Assembly: GCA_002364975.1 (NCBI GenBank)
Contig: DEYT01000161.1
Span: 1 to 6,935 of the forward strand
DNA length: 6,935 bases
Reading direction: 5' to 3'
From: Opitutia bacterium UBA3151
GTDB taxonomy: Bacteria; Verrucomicrobiota; Verrucomicrobiia; Opitutales; Seribacteraceae
Shown here: piece after piece, positions 1 through 6,129 of the stretch
Position numbering within the stretch: the first letter of the stretch is position 1
Layout of the letters: each line of letters opens with the position of its first letter
Position numbers and translations under genes: made by a program
The notes under the pieces: generated by a model
The model's database searches: none
Seen by the model: only the letters and a program-made list of their open reading frames with translations
Told to the model about the DNA's origin: nothing

Positions 1-413
1 ACCCATCGAATTTTAGGTGCGGTAAAGCCTGCTAGAACAGGATTTCCCGTGATTTCTAAAACCTTTTGGCTCCCTACCAACTGGGATATTTCCTGACATT
101 CTTGATGAGACCTTTGATCATTCCACATGATACAAGGCCTTAGCACCTCGCCCGCTTCATCCAATAAGACAAGTCCATGCATCTGCCCCGTTAGTCCAAT
201 TGCAGAAACGGTGGATGGATCGATTCCTTCCAGAAGAGAACCAACTGCTTCCTTGGTTGCTTCCCACCATACATTGGGATCCGTCTCTGCCCACAAGGGC
301 TTGGGGGTTTGAAACGGGTACTCTGGGGTACTGACTTTCAGAACTTCTCCTGTAGAAGAAACTAAAAGTGCTTTCACCGAAGAGGTCCCTATATCTAATC
401 CTATTACATACAT
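1..413 (-). CDS. xylB: Xylulokinase, N-terminal part (cut by the window edge)
   Basis: FGGY-family sugar kinase that phosphorylates D-xylulose with ATP to xylulose 5-phosphate in the cytoplasm, feeding the pentose phosphate pathway. I translated 137 complete codons from the ATG at 413. Residues 5-25 (GLDIGTSSVKALLV...) form the N-terminal ATPase-fold phosphate loop. Residues 73-80 (GLTGQMHG) carry the MHG motif typical of xylulokinases, followed by LRPCIMWNDQR (91-101) and ITGNPVLAGFTAPK (121-134), all close to what I recall of E. coli XylB. The catalytic Asp and the FGGY C-terminal domain lie outside the window, so intactness cannot be judged. The start gives the family's standard N-terminus, but no Shine-Dalgarno sequence is visible. 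The gene lies 130 bases downstream of the DUF1501 stop, too far to assume the same transcript. A related FGGY kinase is possible, but xylulokinase fits best. Confidence 0.92.
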   Translation of the reverse strand, partial: MYVIGLDIGTSSVKALLVSSTGEVLKVSTPEYPFQTPKPLWAETDPNVWWEATKEAVGSLLEGIDPSTVSAIGLTGQMHGLVLLDEAGEVLRPCIMWNDQRSHQECQEISQLVGSQKVLEITGNPVLAGFTAPKIRW

Positions 414-543
414 TCTAATTTGCTAAGAGCTAAACCTATGCGATGGCAATGACAATGCGGGAAAGCTTGCCTAATGATATAATGAGAAACTTTCCAAAAT
501 CCACTTAACTTTGGTCAAGGAAGTCGAGAAAGCAAAGTATTCT

Positions 544-1959
544 TTACAAAATCTCTTTGATCAAATGACCGAAGACTTCAGTCAGGCGCATGTCACGCCC
601 ACCGAAGCGAAAAGTGCTTTCCGTGTGCTCGATGCCAAGTAAATGTAACATGGTGGCATGTAAGTCATGGATTTCATAACGGTTTTCCACCGCCTTGTAC
701 CCAAATTCATCGGTGGCTCCAACGGTAACTCCCGGATTGATACCACCCCCAGCAAACCAAGTGGTGAAACCAAAGGGATTATGATCTCGACCGTTCGAAC
801 CTTGGGCAAACGGAGTCCTTCCAAACTCTCCCGTCCAGACAACCAAAGTATCATCTAGCATGCCTAGTTTTCTCAAGTCTCGGATTAAGGCTGCGATGGG
901 TTGATCGACGGATTTACAATTCTTACCATGACCATCCACTAAACCACCGTGCTGGTCCCACCTATCCCCATTCCCCCCCGGACAAGTCAGTTCAATGAAA
1001 CGCACCCCTCGCTGAACCAACCGACGGGCCAGAAGGCATTGCATTCCGAAAGTCCGGGTGTTCTTAAAATCTGAATCCATCCCGTACGACTGTTTGACGA
1101 CTTCCGATTCACCAGTCAAATCCATCAACTCTGGAACCGAAGTCTGCATTTGATATGCGGTCTCATAATTTTGGATCGCTGCTTCGATTTGGGGGTCGAA
1201 GTTCATTTCCTCTAGGGATGACCTATCCAAGTCTGCCAGCAGAGATAGTTTATTCTTCTGTAATTCAGCCGATTTCTCTTTGGGTTTGATATTGGCAACC
1301 GGTTCATTCTGAGGAAGAAAAACCGACCCTTGATAACTGGCTGGTAAGAAACCAGAACCAAAACAATCCAATCCACCCGGCGGAATGAGTCCTCCATTCA
1401 ACACCACAAACCCAGGTAAATTTTGATTCTCTGTACCTAATCCGTAGCCAAACCAAGCACCCATGCTGGGGCGGCCTTGAAAACCACTCCCGGTATGCAG
1501 AAAATAATTGGCGGATGTGTGTTCAGAAAAATTGGAAGTCATCGATTTAACCATCGAAATCTCGTCAATCACATCATCCTGTGCAATATGGGGAAAAAGG
1601 TCGGATACCCAGTGTCCACTCTGCCCCCTTTGTTTGAATTCCCAAGGACTCTTTAAAATTTTGCCGATATTATCAAATTGGGTGGGAGCCAATTTTCCAA
1701 TGACTTCTCTCGGGTCTTTCCCATTGTATTTTTCCAAGGCTGGCTTGTAATCAAAAATATCCACATGGGAAGGTCCACCATCCATGTAAAGAAAAATCAC
1801 ATTTTTTGCCCGTGGGGAAAAATGTGGTCTCCTGGGAGCCAAGGGAGATGCAAGCGAATCATTAGACAAAGCAGAAAAAGCGAGTCCACCAAATCCCATG
1901 GCACAGGATTGAAGCATGGATCTACGCGACAATGGAGTATTAAATTGGTTACAATGCAT
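544..1959 (-). CDS. DUF1501 protein, Tat-exported, alkaline phosphatase/sulfatase-like fold
   Basis: A 471-residue member of the DUF1501 family, which belongs to the alkaline phosphatase/sulfatase superfamily; the substrate is unknown. Residues 11-16 (SRRSML) followed by a weakly hydrophobic stretch to about residue 32 form a twin-arginine signal, predicting export of a folded, probably metal-containing protein. Conserved segments in order: MDGGPSHVDIFDYKP (59-73, with candidate metal ligand D60), WDQHGG (334-339), WTGEFGRTP (375-383), GRDHNP (390-395), HDLHATMLHLLGI (431-443) and FRFGGRDMRLTEVFG (450-464). The length is normal for the family and no break is visible. It starts 11 bases after the stop of the PSCyt/DUF1553 gene, the usual arrangement in Planctomycetota and Verrucomicrobiota, so both are probably on one mRNA and may act together in the periplasm. 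No strong Shine-Dalgarno precedes the ATG; translational coupling is plausible. Family assignment is sure, activity is not. Confidence 0.93.
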   Translation of the reverse strand: MHCNQFNTPLSRRSMLQSCAMGFGGLAFSALSNDSLASPLAPRRPHFSPRAKNVIFLYMDGGPSHVDIFDYKPALEKYNGKDPREVIGKLAPTQFDNIGKILKSPWEFKQRGQSGHWVSDLFPHIAQDDVIDEISMVKSMTSNFSEHTSANYFLHTGSGFQGRPSMGAWFGYGLGTENQNLPGFVVLNGGLIPPGGLDCFGSGFLPASYQGSVFLPQNEPVANIKPKEKSAELQKNKLSLLADLDRSSLEEMNFDPQIEAAIQNYETAYQMQTSVPELMDLTGESEVVKQSYGMDSDFKNTRTFGMQCLLARRLVQRGVRFIELTCPGGNGDRWDQHGGLVDGHGKNCKSVDQPIAALIRDLRKLGMLDDTLVVWTGEFGRTPFAQGSNGRDHNPFGFTTWFAGGGINPGVTVGATDEFGYKAVENRYEIHDLHATMLHLLGIEHTESTFRFGGRDMRLTEVFGHLIKEIL

Positions 1960-1970
1960 AGCTTCGAATT

Positions 1971-4900
1971 TTAGTTTAGAAAAAGGAATCCTTTTGAATT
2001 AATCAAGACATGAGCTAAATCCGACCAAACCTCTTCGGTAAGACTTCCATGCAATTTCGTTTGAGTTTTTAAAAATGCGAAAAGTTTTTCTTGATCTGCT
2101 TGGCTCGGAGGTTTTCCCGTAATCATCTCGAAAAGATTACCAATTGAGTCCGATTTTTGTTTTTGTGCCTGAAAAATATTTTCACCTATAACCTTGCATT
2201 GACTTATTACAAAAGGATCATTCATAAGAGCCAAAGATTGAGCCGGGACATTAGAAACAGATCTTTTGCCTTTGGTCCCGAAGGGTGCTGGTTGATCGAA
2301 GGCCAGCATAAAGGGGGAGAGAAAATTTCGGTAAACTGACCCGTAAATACTTCGTCTACCCGCTCCGTCAAGAGGTCCATTTTTCTTTCCTCCTCGACCT
2401 GTCATAAAGGCAGTTTTGTAAATGGGAACCGAAGGACCAAAAAGTCTTTTATCGATTCGACCAGAGAAAGAAAGAATTGAATCCCTTATCGCTTCAGCCT
2501 GTAATCGACGAACCGGCATTTTATGCAGAAAAATATTTTGCGGATCGGTCAAGCTAACTTTTTCTTTCTCACAGAAAGGATTTAAAAGACTGGACTGTTG
2601 ATAGGTTTTGGAAAGTACGATTTTTCGAATCAGATTCTTTACCGACCAATGATTTTCTCGAAAGTCATGGGCCAACCAATCCAGCAGTTCTGGATGGCTT
2701 GGTTCCTGCCCCATTGGCCCAAAGTCATCCGGAGTCGGCACAATACCACGACCGAAAAACTGCAACCATATACGGTTCGCCATCACTCGGGACACGAGTG
2801 GGTTGTCTTCGGAGATTAATTGGTTCGCCAAATCGAGACGAGATCCGGCTTGTCCACCCAAGGCAGTTAGGTTTCGGCCAACTACTGGCGCACCTAATTT
2901 ATGAGGACTTCCCCGCACATACACATTTCCCTGAAAAGGGCTCCCCTCCCCCATGGTCAAGGTATATCGCTCCTGGGGTGTTTTGGAGTCAATGACTTTG
3001 GCTTGTCTCAAGCTTTTAGAAATAATTTGTCGTTTCACGAGTGGAATAAGACCCTCACGGAAGAGGTAATTGAGAAATTCATATTCTTCTCCTGAAAATT
3101 TGCCCGTATGCAATCTATCAAATGATTTTTCGAGGAAACCATCCAAGAATTCGGGGAGATTGCTTGCCTCTATTTTGTCATCCCCCAGCAACAGAGAAAA
3201 GCTAGAGTCAGGACTTCTTCCCATTCCGGAATTGGCAAACCTGACTTGATCAATTTCCAGGTAGGCATCTGTGCCTCGGTCCACAAATTCAAGGTAGGCC
3301 CAATGGCCTTTGTATTTTTTGGGCGACAAACTGAACCATTGGAACTTATCCTCAGAATTTGCCTCCTTGATTACAGTACCACCAAAAAGTAAGCCGGAGT
3401 GTTTCCCCATATGGTAATGATCAATCACTACCCTCATAAAACCTTTTTTTGCCTTGGCCTTAACTAAAATTTGATCATGCTCAATTTTGAAATGTGGGGA
3501 ACGCAGGTTGCCCACCCTTCTATCTCCTAAAATATGGGAGGAAAGTATATTCCGACTAGGAAATAGATTCGATCCAGCAAACGAAATTAATTGATGCCCT
3601 CGTGGTTTAAAAGCCTCACCTGTGATCTTCCAGCCTTGGGGAATTTCAGAGGAAGTGAAAGTTGCAAAGGGTTGACTGTTTCGAATGAAATTCTGTTCCG
3701 CATGGACGAGCCTTGTGTATGAGCTTTTTGCACTTTCAATTCTTTGTGCTAAGGACTGAAGGTTATCTAACTGTTTAAAGTGCATGCACCAGGCACGAAG
3801 GGTCATAACCTCTAAACCGTTAGCCTGAGCATAGCTTTCGACAACGGAAATCGGAGGCACTGGTTTATCAGGATTCGGAATAACCGGAAATGGAGCAAAT
3901 TCAAATTGGTCTGCATGGACATGCCCCCATCTGCCCGTTGCATTGTCAACCATCCTAATTTCTACTTCCCTTGAATGGTAATCCAACAAATCCCAACTCT
4001 TTGGCACTAAATCATTACTGTCTTCTCCGCGAGCAACTAAAACCCTATTTCCATCAGCCCATAACTCCACCCCCACTTGGTCTAACTGACCTCCTCCAAC
4101 CGAGAAATTCAGAAAACGATGTTCGACCTTAATTTTCGGAGAAATCAAGGATCCTAACGATTTTTTAGGGTCTCTATTAAAGGAGGAAGCCCACCCAACT
4201 CCTGAATATCCAGTTACCAAACTCGTTTCAACCGAACCCTTAAATTTGGGTTTTAAGAACGCTTTCCCATAAGGTTTCCAACCACCAAAACCATTTTCAA
4301 AATCTACAATTACTTTCCCAGTAAAATTAGCATCTGTACCGGTGTCTGTATAATTGGAATGTGTGAGATGCAAAGCTCCTTTCCAATATTTACTTGGAGG
4401 ACGCATGGCACCAACACCTTCTTGCTTAGAAGATAGTGATGCATAAGCCGACTTGCATAGGGCTTCAATTTCATTGCTAATTTCCTCCCTTTTACCACCC
4501 ACATCCAAAGGATATTCCTGCCTATTGCTTCCCTGCATAAACGCGGCTAGTGAATAGTAATCCTTTACTGAAATGGCATCAAACTTATGATCATGGCAAC
4601 GGGCACATCCAATGGTCAATCCTAGGAAAGTCTTTCCAAATACATCCAATTGACTCTCCATTCTGTCGGCATTGTCCTGCTTTGAGTCGGTGGGTCCATG
4701 AACCGCTTCGTGAAAATACCAAAAGCCGGTTCCAATGATTGACTCATTGAATTTTTCCGTGCGATGTCGGCGCGGTTCGTCCATGAGATCGCCAGCAACA
4801 TGCTCCTTCAGAAATTGGTCATAGGGAACATCCGAGTTGAAGGCACGTATCAGGTAATCACGATACTCATAAGGGTTTTCCAATGGATAATCGAACTCAT

Positions 4901-5675
4901 GCCCGCAAGTCTCAGCATACCGGACCAAATCCATCCAGTGACGGGCCCACTTTTCTCCAAAGTGATCACTGCTAAGCAAACGATCCACCACGGTATTATA
5001 TGCATTTCCCGATTCGTCAGAAATAAAATGTCCGATTTCTTCCAAGGTAGGAGGAAATCCGGTGAGGTCAAAAGTTACCCGACGTAGCCATGTTCTCTTA
5101 TCCGTTACCAATGCAGGCAATAGCCCGAATTCGACCAACCTCTTGCCAATAAAATAATCAATCTGGTTCTGTTTTAAAGCCACTTCTTTGGGTACCAATG
5201 GTTTTGTTATCGGTTGCCAGCACCAATGGGTACTTTTTCTCTTTTCCAAGTTAAAGGAATTACTTTTGGGGGAAGATGGAAGAGTTGGAACCGGCTCGCT
5301 TGGCCAAATTGCTCCTTCCGCAATCCATTGGCTAAAATCATCCACCACTTGCTTACTCAACCTTTCTTTGGGTGGCATTTGAAAGTCTGGCTCGTCATAA
5401 CCAATCGCTTCTAGGATCAGAGACTCCGCGGGCTTAGCGATTACTAGGGCGGGACCGGTGTCTCCCCCCTTCAAGATAAGATCGATATGATCTAAGCGTA
5501 ACCCTCCCTTGATTTTAGAAGCTTCGGAACTATGACATTCATAGCATTTGGTAGCTAGAACTGGGCGAATCTTGGATTCAAAAAAAGAATAATCACGCTT
5601 CTCATCTTTCCCCCAGAGCGAAACCGTAGCTACGAGAAGAAGGACCGTAAGAAGAAATGATAATTGGGAGTGCAT
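1971..5675 (-). CDS. Secreted PSCyt1-DUF1549-DUF1553 'planctomycete cytochrome' protein
   Basis: A 1234-residue exported multidomain protein of unestablished biochemical role. Residues 1-22 are a Sec signal peptide (hydrophobic core LLTVLLLVATVSL). A PSCyt1 cytochrome-c-like domain follows (about 29-125), with haem motif CYECH at 44-48 and a possible axial Met in FQMPP (about 100). DUF1549 spans about 168-383 and ends with a second CxxCH motif, CARCH at 357-361. Two related beta-sandwich-like modules lie at about 456-595 and 672-815, separated by a charged, helix-prone linker (about 620-668). DUF1553 occupies about 945-1205, with NPLVSRVMANRIW (958-970), VRRLQAEAIRDSIL (1055-1068) and NVPAQSLALMNDPF (1142-1155). 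An in-frame TAA six bases upstream of the ATG fixes the start; no Shine-Dalgarno is seen. It is long for the family because of the modules. It heads a likely two-gene operon with DUF1501. Electron transfer is suggested by the haem motifs only. Confidence 0.93.
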   Translation of the reverse strand: MHSQLSFLLTVLLLVATVSLWGKDEKRDYSFFESKIRPVLATKCYECHSSEASKIKGGLRLDHIDLILKGGDTGPALVIAKPAESLILEAIGYDEPDFQMPPKERLSKQVVDDFSQWIAEGAIWPSEPVPTLPSSPKSNSFNLEKRKSTHWCWQPITKPLVPKEVALKQNQIDYFIGKRLVEFGLLPALVTDKRTWLRRVTFDLTGFPPTLEEIGHFISDESGNAYNTVVDRLLSSDHFGEKWARHWMDLVRYAETCGHEFDYPLENPYEYRDYLIRAFNSDVPYDQFLKEHVAGDLMDEPRRHRTEKFNESIIGTGFWYFHEAVHGPTDSKQDNADRMESQLDVFGKTFLGLTIGCARCHDHKFDAISVKDYYSLAAFMQGSNRQEYPLDVGGKREEISNEIEALCKSAYASLSSKQEGVGAMRPPSKYWKGALHLTHSNYTDTGTDANFTGKVIVDFENGFGGWKPYGKAFLKPKFKGSVETSLVTGYSGVGWASSFNRDPKKSLGSLISPKIKVEHRFLNFSVGGGQLDQVGVELWADGNRVLVARGEDSNDLVPKSWDLLDYHSREVEIRMVDNATGRWGHVHADQFEFAPFPVIPNPDKPVPPISVVESYAQANGLEVMTLRAWCMHFKQLDNLQSLAQRIESAKSSYTRLVHAEQNFIRNSQPFATFTSSEIPQGWKITGEAFKPRGHQLISFAGSNLFPSRNILSSHILGDRRVGNLRSPHFKIEHDQILVKAKAKKGFMRVVIDHYHMGKHSGLLFGGTVIKEANSEDKFQWFSLSPKKYKGHWAYLEFVDRGTDAYLEIDQVRFANSGMGRSPDSSFSLLLGDDKIEASNLPEFLDGFLEKSFDRLHTGKFSGEEYEFLNYLFREGLIPLVKRQIISKSLRQAKVIDSKTPQERYTLTMGEGSPFQGNVYVRGSPHKLGAPVVGRNLTALGGQAGSRLDLANQLISEDNPLVSRVMANRIWLQFFGRGIVPTPDDFGPMGQEPSHPELLDWLAHDFRENHWSVKNLIRKIVLSKTYQQSSLLNPFCEKEKVSLTDPQNIFLHKMPVRRLQAEAIRDSILSFSGRIDKRLFGPSVPIYKTAFMTGRGGKKNGPLDGAGRRSIYGSVYRNFLSPFMLAFDQPAPFGTKGKRSVSNVPAQSLALMNDPFVISQCKVIGENIFQAQKQKSDSIGNLFEMITGKPPSQADQEKLFAFLKTQTKLHGSLTEEVWSDLAHVLINSKGFLFLN
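3231..3662 (-). repeat. Intragenic module B (second copy of a duplicated beta-rich module)
   Basis: Residues about 672-815 of the DUF1553 protein. It shares spaced identities with module A: GWK followed by G.AF near its start, L.SP...K.EH in the middle (725-733), and a DQ..FA ending (809-814). It is beta-strand-rich with alternating hydrophobics, as in carbohydrate-binding or concanavalin-like sandwiches. The DNA itself is diverged, so the duplication is old or the modules are members of one family acquired separately. The boundaries are my estimate. Confidence 0.6.
3891..4310 (-). repeat. Intragenic module A (first copy of a duplicated beta-rich module)
   Basis: Residues about 456-595 of the DUF1553 protein. 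It starts DFENGFGGWKPYGKAF, contains LISPKIKVEH (510-519), FSVGGG (524-529) and an EVEIRMVDNATGRWGHVHAD stretch (570-589). The last segment resembles, from memory, a motif seen in C-terminal beta-sandwich domains attached to GH32 enzymes and other secreted proteins (GGG ... VELWADG ... VDNATG.WGH...D). This suggests a glycan- or surface-binding module; binding is inferred, not shown. Confidence 0.6.
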
Positions 5676-5687
5676 AACTTATGTTAC

Positions 5688-5715
5688 ATTTTTAACAAAG
5701 TTCTGAGCATGTCAA
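5688..5715 (-). promoter_or_regulatory. Candidate sigma-70 promoter for the DUF1553-DUF1501 operon
   Basis: On the minus strand a perfect TTGACA lies at 5715-5710, followed 16 bases later by AAAAAT (5693-5688), a weak -10 matching 4 of 6 positions. The predicted transcript start (about 5681) is only some six bases before the ATG at 5675, giving a near-leaderless mRNA, in keeping with the absence of a Shine-Dalgarno sequence. In AT-rich DNA such matches can be chance. Confidence 0.33.
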
Positions 5716-5837
5716 ATTCTGGCATCCATTAGAATTGAATAATTTTTAGAGCTTAAAGTTCTTAAGTTTCCTTATAATTAGATCAATTCGATTGAATCTT
5801 TAAGTAAATTCTTCGTCAATAAATCTGCTATAATCTA

Positions 5838-6112
5838 ATGAATCAAAATCAAGTAATCATCGAGTATTCTACAGATTGTCGCTGGTTGTTACGATCCGAT
5901 AAGGTAGTCCAAGAATTACTCACCACTTTTCAGGTTGAATTGATTGAGGTTTGCCGAAGCCTCAAACCGAACGAACTGGTCATTTTCTGATTATTTGCAA
6001 TGGTCAATTGATCTGGTGCCACAAACTAAACAAGGTTTCCAGAGATCAAAATTTTAAAGCAGCATATTCGTGATCTTATTGTTCCTGAAAAAATTTGAGC
6101 CACCCAGAAAAA
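5838..6112 (+). pseudogene. Decayed SelW/Rdx (SelT/SelW/SelH family) gene with three frame breaks
   Basis: Reading from the ATG at 5838 gives MNQNQVIIEYSTDCRWLLRS and then VVQELLTTFQVELIEV, the unmistakable start of bacterial SelW/Rdx proteins (typically VxIEYCxxCRWLLRAAWxAQELLTTF), but a stop follows after 50 codons at 5988-5990. Homology continues in other frames: TGHFLIICNGQLIWCHK in the second frame (5975-6025), FPEIKILKQHIRDLIVPEK back in the first (6036-6092), then LSHPEK in the second again (6095-6112). These match the family's GGxFEI..(D/N)GxLIW.RK, GFPE.K.LKQ.IRD.I.P and LGHSD segments in order. Hence three indels, one at an A6 run (6088-6093). The first redox Cys is Ser. Family members are small thioredoxin-like redox proteins of about 90-100 residues, some of them selenoproteins. 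It lies antisense to all neighbours and is very probably non-functional; assembly error is the alternative. Confidence 0.82.
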
Positions 6113-6119
6113 GGTAGCT
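6088..6119 (-). terminator. Probable rho-independent terminator of the sugar permease gene
   Basis: On the minus strand, 10 bases after the permease stop, AGCTACC (6119-6113) pairs with GGTGGCT (6104-6098) as seven base pairs including one G-U wobble. The loop is eight bases, and CAAATTTTTT follows with six consecutive T. Read on the plus strand the wobble becomes an A-C mismatch and no T-run follows, so the element is oriented for the permease transcript. It overlaps the 3' end of the SelW/Rdx remnant. Confidence 0.5.
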
Positions 6120-6129
6120 TATTAGTTGG

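Noticed and set aside
459..471. Near-palindrome GGGAAAGCTTGCC between the DUF1501 and xylulokinase genes, considered as a sugar-regulator operator
   Set aside because: It is single-copy and imperfect, lacks the central CG usual for LacI-type operators, and has no convincing promoter beside it.
478..483. TATAAT on the plus strand upstream of the xylulokinase gene
   Set aside because: It points away from xylulokinase and into the DUF1501 gene's antisense strand, with no -35 match at normal spacing.
508..538. Six-base inverted repeat ACTTTG...CAAAGT after the DUF1501 stop
   Set aside because: The 19-base loop and the lack of a T-run on the minus strand make it a poor terminator.
4764..5087. 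107-codon plus-strand open frame inside the DUF1553 gene, and similar shorter ones elsewhere
   Set aside because: It is antisense to a conserved DUF1549 coding region, and its translation has no recognisable motif; it is a by-product of codon use.
5826..5834. Perfect extended -10 element (TGCTATAAT) on the plus strand just before the SelW/Rdx remnant
   Set aside because: Transcription would start near 5841, after the ATG at 5838, and there is no -35 at a fitting distance, so it cannot serve that start. It is probably chance in AT-rich DNA, or at most a relic.
5838..5990. A genuine 50-residue small protein from the first open frame
   Set aside because: The homology to SelW/Rdx continues beyond the stop in other frames, so this is a truncated piece of a broken gene rather than an independent small gene.
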